A DNA stretch of 64,000 bases from Limanda limanda. Lineage: Eukaryota > Chordata > Actinopteri > Pleuronectiformes > Pleuronectidae. Position 1 is the first letter of the stretch; every line of letters starts with the position of its first letter. Location of the stretch: NCBI RefSeq assembly GCF_963576545.1, contig NC_083642.1:2751188-2815187 (forward strand), given 5' to 3'. Positions 43,801-54,945 of this stretch are shown piece by piece. Position numbers and translations under genes: made by a program. The notes under the pieces are model-generated. The model worked only from the letters and a program-made list of their open reading frames with translations, searched no databases and was not told where the DNA came from.

Positions 43801-44509
43801 AAAATGTAGCTAGAGTGGGTCTGAATGAACTCTATGCAATAAAGTTCGGGGCCAGATAATGGCCTGCACACAAATGATTTAATAATAACCTTTTCCTTCC
43901 TAGTGTTTAATCTTGAAATTAGAATGTATGTGCGTCACAATGTTGTTTCTTTGTTTTGGTTTAGTTGTTTTGAATGTCTGTACAAACACAATGTACAGCC
44001 GATATAGCAGGAACATAATATCTTTTCTCCAACAACAGTTTGGCTCTCGTAGCATCAGCTGTGTCAAGACCTTGGGAGTGGCTCCTTGTCACTTCCTTAT
44101 TCCAAAGCCAAGAGGATGGACTACGTCTGCGCACGAGGAGGAACCAGGGACTGTTATAAAATCTTACAGACGCCGGCTGTTGGATGCGTTCTGATGGGTT
44201 TTGTGTTCTGATGCGACTCGAGACTGTCCGGGGCTACTAGCGTTCCGGTCAGTGAGATGGATGCCCGTTGTTTTGCTGCTCATATCTTTCATTGTTTTCT
44301 AAATAAATACTTGATTGAACAAAACCGAGTTCGGCTCATCATCTCATATTTAGGATAAACGACCACGCCGACAGTAGCAGGTCTCTTACTTTGTGTGTGA
44401 GGGTCCAGGTTCTTTACTGAAGTTGAAAGGAGGATCCATGGACTGGTCACTCTTCAGAGACAGACAGCTGGACCCTGGAGACTCTGCTCTCAGTCTGTGG
44501 TTCTGACCT
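39125..44509 (-). CDS. NLRC3-like protein gene, apparently intact exons (gene-level span)
   Basis: Minus-strand exons in transcript order: N-terminal repeats 44,509-44,390 and 43,700-43,581; RING-type 43,156-42,942; FISNA-NACHT 42,725-40,925; LRR 40,008-39,835; LRR 39,298-39,125. Every junction keeps frame: AA|A, GA|G, G|AA, CT|A, AG|G. The joined product is about 870 residues. Fish NLRC3-like proteins are cytosolic NTP-dependent immune sensors or regulators; the NACHT drives oligomerisation and the LRRs read the ligand. The RING finger suggests, but does not prove, ubiquitin-ligase activity. No B30.2 exon was seen. The initiating exon and final exon were not found. A solo LTR lies in the intron between the two N-terminal exons. 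Confidence 0.85.
39835..40008 (-). CDS. NLR LRR exon 1, intact gene
   Basis: 174 bp, acceptor AATTACAG; the donor GTCCTT after CRLETLR is weak. Encodes [20 protein letters not shown] and [19 protein letters not shown]. The first base completes the Leu codon begun at the NACHT exon end. Confidence 0.85.
40155..40365. repeat. ~70-bp intronic tandem repeat with AGGTCA half-sites, intact gene
   Basis: Three units (starts near 40,157, 40,226 and 40,298), each ending in a cluster of AGGTCA half-sites. Units 1 and 2 have the fullest clusters (about 40,189-40,214 and 40,263-40,286). Confidence 0.85.
40415..40920. repeat. CA/C-rich hypervariable intron tract, intact gene
   Basis: About 500 bp of CA runs and C-rich blocks next to the NACHT exon donor (GTAAGT at 40,924). 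Same kind of tract as 16,811-17,600 but with a different order of blocks. Confidence 0.9.
40925..42725 (-). CDS. FISNA-NACHT exon, intact NLR gene
   Basis: 1,801 bp, acceptor CTTTCAG, donor GTAAGT. The open frame covers the whole exon. It begins [14 protein letters not shown], then FISNA ([20 protein letters not shown]), Walker [10 protein letters not shown] (about 42,408-42,437), Walker [12 protein letters not shown] (about 42,187-42,219), a sensor-like [14 protein letters not shown], and the NACHT-associated helical region with [18 protein letters not shown], a motif diagnostic of fish NLRs. It ends NCRKAL, the usual border with the first LRR exon. Confidence 0.92.
42942..43156 (-). CDS. 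RING-type zinc-finger exon, intact NLR gene
   Basis: 215 bp, acceptor TTCACAG, donor GTCAGA. Contains [30 protein letters not shown] and [11 protein letters not shown]. The order C-x2-C, C-x-H-x2-C-x2-C, C-x2-C is that of a C3HC4 RING finger. It is fused in frame to the FISNA-NACHT exon. The paralogue in A has lost three of these ligands. Confidence 0.8.
43581..43700 (-). CDS. NLR N-terminal repeat exon a, intact gene
   Basis: 120 bp, acceptor TTTGCAG, donor GTAAGA. Contains [20 protein letters not shown] and [19 protein letters not shown]. Joins in frame to the RING exon (GA|G). Confidence 0.7.
43789..44373 (+). mobile_element. Solo LTR, unit C (585 bp)
   Basis: Starts TGTTAG, ends CCGACA, flanked by GTAG on both sides (43,785-43,788; 44,374-44,377). 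It lacks the long G run present in A and B. Confidence 0.85.
44390..44509 (-). CDS. NLR N-terminal repeat exon b, intact gene
   Basis: 120 bp, same phases as exon a. Contains [19 protein letters not shown] and EPGPSHTK. The upstream start exon was not found. Confidence 0.7.
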
Positions 44510-45036
44510 CTGCAAACACAAACATGTTTTCTTTCAGAACACATCATTCACTGGTTCATTCTGTGAGGATTCAGTTTGGAGCTTCACATGTTTGTAGCAG
44601 GTCTCTTACTTTTTGTGTGAGGGTCCAACTTGCTTTGAATTGTCCTCGTCCATGTTGCACCGGGCTGGCTGCGGCTCAGTTGTGGTTCAGGCCGCGCTAC
44701 TCTTCTAGATATTCAAGGTCTGGTCTATTTCCTTTTTGTTCTGCGCTCAGTTTAAAGCAGAACTCAGTGAAATGATCTTTAGACCAGTTTCAATCTTTAT
44801 CTGTTGAAAACGTCACAAACACAAATATTTAAACACTTCCTGTAGCCGACCCATTTCCAAATAAAAGCACTCCAGCGTTTCTGTTGACTGAATCAATTCA
44901 TTTATTTTTAAATGTTTTTATTGTGAAATAGATGCAGGGCTTCATAGTTTGTAGTACTGGTATTTATTTGAGTACACAGGACTTCTTATATACAAGGAAA
45001 TACAGTGATCACATCAGAAACCTCAGGAAGAACAAG

Positions 45037-45038
<2 letters not shown>

Positions 45039-45120
<82 letters not shown>
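45039..45120. repeat. (CT)n microsatellite, unit C
   Basis: Interrupted CT tract with CTAT and TTT interruptions. Confidence 0.95.
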
Positions 45121-45737
45121 AGACTTTACGTTGTCTCTCTCTTCTCAGGTGACCTCAGGAAGCCTCAATTATTTTGGGATATTTCAATCAATCACCTGAT
45201 TTATTCAGCCATTAGTACATTATTAGAGTACATTATTAAATGAATCATATGAATATATGTTTTAGGGTACCAGTCAATAAGGGTATGGAGGTGTACTAGT
45301 GTACAAGTACAATAATAAAGTTCCTTTTCATGTCATATCGGTTTATGGCCTTTTTAAATCCACCAATAAACCTGCAGAGCCATAAACAAACGTTGAATAA
45401 CAAAGTATTTTTGCAACTTGAGCATTTCCTAATCTACACTCAAACCAATCAACTAGATTAAAGTTAATTAATACAAGCTTGTAAAAGTTCATGTGTCCTT
45501 CAACCCCCGGCCACTAAGAGAAGGAAACTCAACATCTAGTATCATGTTCACGTCATAAAGGCTGGAAATGAATTACAGAACTTTATAGACAGTAACACTG
45601 AGAGCAAGTCAGTCAGCAGCTTGAAGCAGCACTCTGTATCTCCACTCAGTTCTATGGCTTTGTGCCCAAATGAAGGTCAAACACAAGCTCTTCAACTTTA
45701 TATTCACTTTAAAACTCACACAAAACCAGTGGGAAGT

Positions 45738-45741
<4 letters not shown>

Positions 45742-45832
<91 letters not shown>
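45742..45832. repeat. (GT)n microsatellite, unit C
   Basis: About 90 bp with one early TTT interruption, the longest of the three. It is preceded by about 80 bp (45,655-45,741) not present in A or B. Confidence 0.95.
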
Positions 45833-45834
<2 letters not shown>

Positions 45835-46585
45835 CTGGCTCTGCAGGTCGATGCTCCTCACGCCTCAGCCAGTGAGTCCCGAGCTTTACTGGGATCCACA
45901 GTGAAGACCCTCCACTGGTTGGTGACCACTGCTGTAACGTATGATGGTGAAAACACGTTGTGTTATTAAACACTTGATGAACAGATGAAGATAAAAAGTG
46001 AAACTGTGAGTTCACTCTGTTCATTAGTCCTTTGAAGGCTCTTTGATCCAGACCAGCTGTTCACATCTGTCTCTGGGATCCGATCACATGACGTCTGTCA
46101 CCAGGTGTGAACTGACAAACTTAGAGTCATGTGACCAGCAGACGGATGTTAACCGCAGGTGTGAGAGTGAGACAGGAAAACTTTCAGAAAGTTGTGTTCA
46201 CACTCACCTGCTCACTGTCCTTCCTTCTGCTCGTCCAGGTGAAAATGGAGTCTGACCCCCCCTGTTCTCAGGCTCCTCCTCCTCCCTGTGGAACCAGTTC
46301 TCTCTTGAAACCAGTTCAAAGTCCAGTTCATACCCATGAAGATGAATTGGTTCATAGTTCATGTTTTATTGTGATGTTATGATGTCGATAATAAACGTAG
46401 GATCATATATTTAGTTACTAATGGACGGTGTGGGATCATGAATCCAGATCTTTCACACTGAGTCCTGACTGGGAGCGTCTCCTGGGACTGAGCCGTACAA
46501 TGTGATTCATCATGATGTTTAAATGAGCCTCAGAAACTCTGGAGTCAAACACGTCCAGTCACAGTGTTGGTTTATAGATCTAGAG

Positions 46586-47459
46586 AAATACAGCTGCATT
46601 GTGATGCATCATTTGACCATTGTGGGGGGGGGGCAGTTGTTAATGTTATCCCACTGTATCAGAGCAGTGTGTTATTATCACGTTGTCTATAATGCTGGAA
46701 CCCTTTTTAAATGCGCGTGCAGATAATATCTAACAACAGGATTTGTTCTGCAGCAGTAATGACTTCTTGTCTCCTCCATCAAGCAGGTGTCATTTGATTC
46801 ACCAGATGGAGTCAGTGTGAAGAGACCTTCAGGACCTGTACACGTGTAGGTGTGTGTTTGAGATGGATATTATTGGGTTTGCATGATGGTTTATGTGAGA
46901 GTCATGTTTGAACAATGTCTGCTCCACCTGCTGCCCCAGAACTACTCCACCAGACGCTTCCCCTCCTACGTCACTGCCCGGATCCTGCTTCGTCAGCCCC
47001 TGGTCTCCGGACTGCGAGCCAGCTCCTCAGGAGACACGTGAGAAGGTTCCTGCTGTGTGACGTCAGCACGAGCAACAACCAGCGGGAAGACGTCACCGAG
47101 CCAACAGTGAGGATTAAACTGAAGTGACAGCTTCACAGAGACAAACCACAAACGTCTCATATCAACATGGAGCAGAGGAACCACGTGTGATCAGACATTC
47201 TGTTCTAAACTCTTGTGATTATGTTTTCACTTTTTAATATCTAATAAACATGAGACTAATACAAATGAAGTCTACAAATTCAGAAAAGATCCGGACTTAT
47301 TCCTCCTACACAAGTTGTCTCGTGCTCATTGTATTTGTGATTGTGTATTTTTCAGCATAGATCATTTCTATGAGGTGTCCAGAACAACATACTTAAAGTC
47401 CTAAGAAGTCCTACTTGAGGAAATATATTTAATTCTCATCAATGTGTGCCAATGAGTCC
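46586..47459. other. Segment kept only in unit C, no gene recognised
   Basis: A and B have the hAT element at this place. The segment has a G run (about 46,624) and, at about 46,915-47,127, a GC-richer stretch open in two plus-strand frames (one includes RRFPSYVTARILLRQP). I cannot assign it to a family. It may be an exon of the gene the myosin fragments came from or another captured piece. Confidence 0.4.
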
Positions 47460-47674
47460 AGGGAACTCGGACACGCTGGCGGAACTCGGCAGATCGACAA
47501 TCTGCAGAGAAGCAAACAGAAACTGGAGAAGGAGAAGACGGAGTTCAGACTGGAGGACGATGACCTGGCCTCCAACGTGGAGCAGCTGTCCAGAGCCATG
47601 GTAGAAACCAGTCGGCCTTAAAGGAGCAACCCGCTCTGGAGGTCGTAGAGAGAGTGAACATGCTCTACACACAG
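47460..47674 (+). pseudogene. Myosin heavy chain rod fragments fused by a deletion, unit C
   Basis: NSDTLAELG, then after a one-base frameshift [20 protein letters not shown] and LASNVEQL match the MYH S2 rod ([22 protein letters not shown]). After about 47,600 the sequence switches to the end of a much later MYH exon (KEQPALEVVERVNMLYTQ) with donor GTGAG at 47,675. Several hundred MYH codons and their introns are missing between the two parts. The frameshift and fusion show a non-functional relic. Confidence 0.75.
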
Positions 47675-47777
47675 GTGAGATTCATTGGGAACCGGCTGAT
47701 TGTCGATAAACTCTCTGATTATCTCACAGATTGATCGATCGGTGACTGATTCCATGTCGGCTTCCTGTTCCTTGTAG

Positions 47778-47903
47778 AACTCAGGTCTGATGAACCACAA
47801 GAAGAAGATGGAGGCCGATCTGTCTGTGCTGACAGGAGAGGTGGAGGAGGCCATACAGGAGAGACGCAGCTCTGATGAGAAAGCAAAGAAGGCCATCACT
47901 GAT
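47778..47903 (+). pseudogene. Myosin heavy chain rod exon (126 bp), unit C
   Basis: Same as 6,398-6,523, with the same peptide and intact splice sites. Confidence 0.8.
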
Positions 47904-48125
47904 GTCAGTCCTGACTCGTAACCTCTGACCTTTTACTTCTGACCAAACTAAAACTAACACAATCCTGTTTCTTCCCGTGTTTTCTTGTCGTCTCTTTTCT
48001 TCCTGATGGAAAGTTATTAAGTCGCACAGATCAACTGTGATGCTGCTGTAGAGAATTCTGGGAATGTATGTATATATGTATTTCTGCAGTATATAGATAT
48101 ACTGTATATGTATATGTTCCTCCAG

Positions 48126-48161
48126 GCAGCTCTGATGGGGGAGGAGCTGAAGAAGGAGTGA
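48126..48161 (+). pseudogene. Myosin heavy chain exon fragment with stop, unit C
   Basis: AALMGEELKKE then TGA at 48,159. Confidence 0.65.
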
Positions 48162-49202
48162 GTGGAACCGTCAGTAACATCACTTATGAATTATTCACCT
48201 TGTAGTGGAATATTATTACGTTGTGTTGTTGCTACTTTCTTAACTCCATCGAGGAAATTTTGTTTTTCTGTTTGTTCACAAAAAAAATAAATCGACAGAG
48301 TGTGTTTGTGTTTCAATACAGACGCAGTTCAGTCCATTTACAGAAGTTGAAGGAAAGTTGTGCGTCAGGTTATTTGATCTTTTAAGAGTTTCTCAACTGA
48401 TTCTGTGTGAATCCCAATAATCATATCCCAATTTAATAGACCGTGATGAACAATTTTATCCATTTTGTTTTCTGTCATTGATCGAATTCTACAAATCTTC
48501 AAGCAGTTTCTTGCGTTGGTGTTAAACACCTGTGTGATGTACAGTGACTCTGATGCGACAACACAACAGCAAATAGGTGAACAAAAGAAAAACAACAAAA
48601 CACAAAACACGTGGACAATGCATCTGTCCAATCAGCGGCGAATTTTATAGAAAAACAGCGTTTATTTCTGTCAGTGCCACAAACTCATGTGACCAAACAA
48701 ATTTCAAAAGTAGAATTTGAATTGAGTGACCGTAGCTGGTAAAGAAGAGGGTGTCATACAGGACAAGCCTCATAATATCTCTGACTAATAACATGTTAAT
48801 AGTTAATCCTATGTGTATAGAACTGCATTTGTTTTTTGTAATTTGTAATTTTGGACCATTGACCGATAGATCCAGTAAAAGCCGTATCCCTGTAATCACT
48901 GTGATTGCTCTCCTGATTGGAGAAGAGACTTCATCACATTCTGGTTCTCAAAAGAAAATTACACCACAAATGGGAAATGACCATGACAACCCGTTGAACC
49001 TGTAACCATGACAACACGATGAGAAAGTCTGACTGCTGATGTTCTTCACTGGGTCGGGGGGGGGGGGAGTTTATCGGCCTTGAGGACGAGTCTGCAGCTG
49101 CGGATCTGAAATATCTCTGGATATTTTTTGCACGGCTCAAGCAGGTTTGGTTTGTGTTCAGTAAACACAGGAACAGAGGAGGCCGACTGTGACACGGTGA
49201 CC
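48162..49202. other. Spacer without a recognised gene, unit C
   Basis: Near-identical to the A and B blocks. Confidence 0.5.
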
Positions 49203-49393
49203 TGTGTGTGTGTCTGTGTGTGTCTGTGTGTCTGTGTGTGTGTGTGTGTGTCTGTGTGTGCGCGCATGTGGCAGGTGACATGATTACCTGATGCAGATTA
49301 ATACATAAGCCTGTTACCTGTCCCCTCTGAAGACCACAGTGTTCACTGCTGCAGGTTTATACAGGACAAGCTGCAGTGGAAACATCAGTTTGT

Positions 49394-49484
49394 GTGACCT
49401 CTAACCTGAAGGTCGGTGGTTCGATCCCCGGGTTCTTCAACTCTGTCTTCCTGGTGCCCTTGGACAAGATGCTGAACCCTCAAT
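49394..49484 (+). mobile_element. tRNA-derived SINE remnant, unit C
   Basis: Same as 8,011-8,100. Confidence 0.55.
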
Positions 49485-49814
49485 CGTTTGCTGTCAGAAA
49501 CAAGTGTATGAATGATATGTAATAAAAATACAGATCATTTAAATTTGTCCTTCATAGATCATTAATATGTTATTTTATCTGTTCAGTAGAAAGTTTGGGT
49601 TTCCAGGTTGAGAATAAATAACAAATATACCTACATGGAATTATACAAATGTACAAATATAAAAGCACAGAAATTTGAGGGTGTAATGTTGTACATATAC
49701 TGACTTTATGTTGCTTCATTATTAAATAAGTTACGCCTGCATTTGAATGTTAGTTTGCAGGATCACTCAAAAACAACTCAACTGATTTCCCTTTAGTTTC
49801 CTGGAGGACCCAAG

Positions 49815-50000
49815 CAGGGGCGGATCCAGGGCCTGGGCCTTGATTTATTAATTTAAACAAATTAATAAATCAAGAAATATGACAATTTGTGAATGATTCT
49901 CTTCCAAGCTTCTTTTGAAGATATATCCAATGATTTGTGGCTTTGCTCAAATGCATAGAGCTAACAGTAAACTTACTGAATCATCATGGATCCGCCTCTG
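49815..50000. mobile_element. hAT-type MITE, unit C
   Basis: 186 bp with the same inverted termini. Confidence 0.7.
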
Positions 50001-50658
50001 GACCTGGAGGAAAACACCAGCTTCTCTTTATTGATTCACTTGCTTTAATATTGTGATTTCCAGAGTGTGTGCAATTTGGTGTAGAGCCAAAATAAAAAAA
50101 AGTCAATGCTCTTCTCTCTGTGCTGAGGAGCGTGCTCAGTCTGCTGGGCGCGTACACGTGCACGCACCGGCTCGTGGAGGTTCAGGTTCCTGTGGAGGAG
50201 TCGCTCCTCATGCTCCACTTCACTTTCTCCTCATAAACCTGCAGCTTGTGAGCAGAGAGGAGCGATGCAGCAGCAGCAGCAGCAGCAGCCTGAGCTGGAT
50301 CCTCTCCACCTGTGAGAGTTGCATCTTTATGAGGATTTGTGTGTTTTTTTCTTTTATTCCTGCCGAGCACCAGAGCTGCTTCATTTGTATTCTGAGGAGA
50401 ATGTTGTTCAGCCAGAAGACATCAACGACTGTAGTTTATAGAAGCTGTGTCACATTTTAAAGCCTCCTGCATCATTTCAGTCACATGTATGGAAGCACTT
50501 CGGCTTCTGTTAAACACACTGACTTCCGCCTCAGGACACACTGTGTTGTCTGTTCTGTGTTGTGTGTTCAGACTGGAGTCGCTGCTCATCCTTTTGCGAT
50601 GACTTGCTTCTGTCGCCACGTTGTCGTGACTCGGCCGATGTTTGTGTTTCTGTCCCAG

Positions 50659-50732
50659 GTCTCGACAGCTGGAGCTGGAGGACAAGCAGAGCATGTTGGA
50701 GCTGGAGCTCAGGAAGTTCATGGAGCTGAATG
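50659..50732 (+). pseudogene. MICAL-like bMERB exon 2, unit C
   Basis: Acceptor GTCCCAG, SRQLELEDKQSMLELELRKF, donor GTGTGT; open as in B. The preceding exon is deleted: a join at about 50,521 (CACTGA/CTTCCGCC) removes it. The intron to the terminal exon is also enlarged by the 2.76 kb LTR. Confidence 0.65.
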
Positions 50733-50983
50733 GTGTGTGTGGTTTTTCTGTGCGCTCATGAAAACACGTGTTGTTAACGACTGTTGAAGAGAGCTTTTGA
50801 TTCTGCTGCAGCTACAGAGCTGAATACTGTCATTGTTCACGTTAACATCACTGAACATAACATCATCTTTGTCCAGGGCGTAATATACAAGAACCATTTC
50901 ATTACCAACATCAGACATTCCTTTCTTAACAAGCAAGTACTGAGTAACACTGGCTCCTGCAGAGAGTGCTGCATTATGGGATG

Positions 50984-51861
50984 TGTTGTGCAATAGGAGT
51001 AGACTTGACGTTGGCTAATTAATAATAATCATGAAATATGATTATTAAAATAATAAAAATTATCTATCAAAAATAATTAAATTATTAATTGAAGATGATC
51101 AGTAATCAAATAACAATAAAACCACTAATGAGAAAATAGGAATTATCAATTAGAAAGTACAAGCTATCAATTAACAATGATAAGGTTATCAACCAAGAAT
51201 AATGAAAATAATTAGTCCAACACAATAAAATTATCAATTTAAGAATAATACTATCTATATTAATAATTGAGAAAGCGGGGCACCACCCTGGTTTCCCAGG
51301 GGCCAACGATGTCAAGCTATAATTATCAGTCTCATAATGATAAATGTCAAATTAATAATGTCAATATTTTAATATTAACGATTACTTAATAAACAGTGAA
51401 GGCTTCTAAGTTCGAGCACAGGCGATCATAATCCAGCTGCAATCACATACATATGCACAAATAATCACAGACTACAGATACTTTAATTACAAAAGTATTT
51501 ATTAAAAAGGGGAAATAAAGTTATAATGTTATTCAATGATTTATCATTTTAACAAGCTCCGATATTTCAAAGGTAAACACAGCAGCAGCACTTATCACAA
51601 TTCAGAAAATACATGGACAACCTGCGGTCTACCTATGTATGTCTGTCTCTATGTGTGTGTGTGTCTGTGTCAAAGTGTCTCTGTGTGTGTGTGTGTCTAT
51701 GTGTGTGTGTGTGAAATAAAGTTAGTGTTATTTAATGATTCATCATCTTAACAAACTCCCATATTTCAAAGATAACAACAGCAGCTTATCACAATTTAGA
51801 ACACGCATGTAACCTCTGGTCCATCTATGTGTCTCTGTGTGTGTGTGTCTGTCTGTGTCTA

Positions 51862-51929
<68 letters not shown>

Positions 51930-52382
51930 AGAGAGAGAAAAAGAAGGGGCGTGGCGATGACGCGTAGTGACATCACATCTAAGATGGAGGCCGATCATGA
52001 TTCGTGGAATCAAGGCCTAAAAACTCTCAAAATGGCGGATTGACTACAAAACAAGATGGCGGAGCCGTTATGAATTTAGAGCCAGGATGGGAGGAGAGAG
52101 AGAGAGCGGAGGCGTGGCACCAATAGACTCAAAATGGTGGGTTTAACTTAACGTTATCCAAAATGGAGAATATGTTAATGACACCATGTGGCCGGAGCGC
52201 ACACTGGTGGTCGTCACATGAATTACACAAAGGAAATTTTAGACAAAGAGAATTCTTATCTCTGCTTGGCTTTGGGGCCGAATGGTTTCCAGATGTGTTC
52301 AGCCTCTCTAAGCATAGATTTAACTATGTGACATGACCTGTATTATAAATACAGGTCAGAAGTGTGTATAGGTCGGTTTAGA

Positions 52383-52437
<55 letters not shown>

Positions 52438-53741
52438 CATGAGAAAACATGTAAGGAGAGTTCAAAGAAGCTCTTAAAAGTACGCCTGAGATGAGTTAAC
52501 AGTGATTCACCCCTCAGCCCTCAAGCGAGCGTTGTGGGCCGAGGTTCTGATCGGTGAAATCACTGCAGACTCACACAGACGTTAACAGTGCGGGCGGAGG
52601 CGCTTCTCGCAGCCCTATTTACTTGCAACACAAAACATTGCGATCAAGCCGGAAACCGGAAGTAGCGGCTCGGAGTAGTGGCCGGCTTAAACAATGGAAC
52701 ACGGAAGTTCCATCAACAAAATACACTCAAGTATTAAATCAACACGCTACATATTAAAACTAACATCTGCCCAGACAACATAAGCCTCTTACTGTGACCG
52801 TGATTTCGTGGGTTGCATGCGACTTGGCGCGAATCCCCGGAGGTTCAGTGAATCGCTTGAAGTTTCTCAGACGGGCTCTCGTGAGCACCGCAGCTGGGCC
52901 GGAGCCGATCCGTTGTGCTCCGTGGCGAGATGAGGTTTCGTCTTCTTCTGCAGCAGCGGAGATCGTGCTGCCTCACAGGGACGTTCGGCTGCTTGTAGCC
53001 GTTGTAGATCGTGTGGAGAAAGAATAAAAGTAAAGTCCGTGTGGATAAGGAAACAGTCTGAGATCGTCCAGCGAGCAATTTCCTGTTTTGGTCTTTCCAA
53101 GTTAAAACAGGAAAAGTCCTTTTCAAAATAAAAACGTCAACTAAGGTAAAAGAAGAAATGAATGAAATGAATTGAAATGAATAAAACAAACGTCTTATCG
53201 CCTCCATTAGTTACTGAGTCGTGTGGTTAGACCTCTTGAGGTCAGAAAACAACTTGAGCAGCGTGGAAAAGAAGAGGACAAAGAGAGTCTCTTAAAAATA
53301 CCGAGTTAACTAGTAGAACCCCGGAGGGGTTCTGTTGTCGCTTGGGCATCTGAGTGAAGAGAGAGTTAAAAGAAAAGCAGTTCCCTCCATAAGTTGCTGG
53401 AACCTCTGGACAGACCCGAAAGGGCCTGATGGGAACGTCAGCATCGGAGGAAAAAAAAAAGAAGAAAAAGATTTCTGTGATTCCAGGGGTTTTGTGTCCC
53501 TGGGAGGAGGCCAGCCTCCTTGGAGGAGGGGTCAGGGGTCATTGTGGCCTGCGGCCAATGGAAAGGTCAGAAATCAAATCTCAGGGAGCGGCTTGCAGTG
53601 GGGTCCTTCCCAGGACCCAGGAAGTGATCTGCTGCCACATGGAGATAAGGGCCCATGCTGGATTTTTAAATGAAAGGGGTTTCCCGAGCCTTGCCTAAGG
53701 TTTTACAACTCTTTGTTCTAAGTCAGGACTCTACCCCAACA
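50984..53741. mobile_element. Long solo LTR, retrovirus-like, unit C only (2.76 kb)
   Basis: Starts TGTTGTGCAATAGGAG, ends ACCCCAACA, so TGTTG...CAACA termini. The 4-bp target duplication GATG is at 50,980-50,983 and 53,742-53,745, and B shows the empty site (GGGATGTTTGAAGCC near 32,281). The first part is AT-rich (TTAATAATAATCATG) with GGGGCACCACCCTGGTTTCC, as in long LTRs of fish endogenous retroviruses. It contains a local duplication of about 180 bp (51,545-51,715 and 51,725-51,890), GT (51,868-51,925) and GA (52,386-52,434) microsatellites. No gag, pol or env sequence is present. Confidence 0.75.
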
Positions 53742-54446
53742 GATGTTTGTAGCCTAAACGTCGTGAGGATTGTTCATTTCCTCGATTCTATTTATAGTTT
53801 GTCAGGTTCACATTTTGCAAGTCCGTCTTCAAACATTATTCAGACGCTCGTGTGTGTAATTCAGATCCTTGTGGGTCATAAAATCCTTAATTGTAAAGTT
53901 AATGTGAAGCTTCTGAGTCCAAACCCAGTCAGTTTTTCCAAGTTACTGTCTCTCAAGTACCAAACTCCCTCATTGTGATTAAATCAAGTTCCAAACCTCA
54001 TTGGAGGAACTGAAAAAAACACCACTTGATTTGATTAACTCACTGGTTTATCCTCATATTAGCGGCTCCTTAAATTCAATCAAGCTGCTTCTAACTGAAC
54101 AAACTCATAGATAAATATGTCCGTTGATTGATTCTCTGAGATCTCACAACGTAACGATAAGAGGAAAAAACCTCCTGGATCAGCACCAGCATTTAATCGG
54201 TTGTTTCCTGACCCGTATCACCTCCTTCCACCTGGTTCACTTTCACTCTCTGTGCAGCAGATTGTCAGTAATCCTGATAAATAACAAACAAACAAACACA
54301 AACACATGTGGAGCTGATAAAGCTGAGGGGACCAGGGGAGCTACAGATTCAGGAGACACCTTTCCTATTGTTTTTACATCATCGATTATTATAGATGTGT
54401 TGGTCATAGCTGCTTCAAAGTGTGTGTCCTTGTGTTTGTCCGGCAG

Positions 54447-54643
54447 ACAAGACGCAGGAGCAGGAGGTGGAGGAGGAGCGGGTCCTGCAGCAGATGATCG
54501 AGGTGGTGGACATGAGGGACTCGCTGGTCTCCTTCCTGGAGGAGAAGAGGCTGAAGGAGATGAGCGAGGAGCAGGAGGCCTTCTCCATCATGGAGGCCAG
54601 ACGGCACTCCAAGGCAGGATCTCAGGTTCACTGGGCATCATAA
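54447..54643 (+). pseudogene. MICAL-like terminal coding exon, unit C
   Basis: Same peptide as in A and B, with stop TAA at 54,641. Listed as a pseudogene fragment because exon 1 of the fragment is missing in this unit. Confidence 0.65.
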
Positions 54644-54668
54644 GGCTCCTCCCCCCACCCATACACTG

Positions 54669-54700
<32 letters not shown>

Positions 54701-54850
54701 CCGTGCACATGCAGCATGGACCTGTATGTACAAGGGAAGCAGAAGCTCTCTAATCTGCTGACTTGAAACCTTGAGACTCAAACTTTTTTTGCGAAGCCAA
54801 AGAAGCTGCAGCGTCGATGCAGATCCGACCACGAGCGCTTCCACGGCGGC

Positions 54851-54945
54851 GAGGACTCGATTCATCAGGACTCAAATCATCAGGACTCAAATCATCAGGA
54901 CTCAAATCATCAGGACTCAAATCATCAGGACTCAAATCATCAGGC
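54851..54945. repeat. 15-bp minisatellite, unit C
   Basis: About six units of CAAATCATCAGGACT. Confidence 0.9.

Larger units (their letters stand above)
20556..43832. repeat. Tandem segmental duplication, unit B
   Basis: Second copy, about 23.3 kb. It is the most complete for genes: it holds the CAMK1G-like exon and three consecutive MICAL-like exons, and its NLR NACHT, LRR and RING exons have no disabling change. It lacks the second half of the LINE and the sequence after it, which is replaced by a 227-bp unrelated filler (35,268-35,494). Confidence 0.9.
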
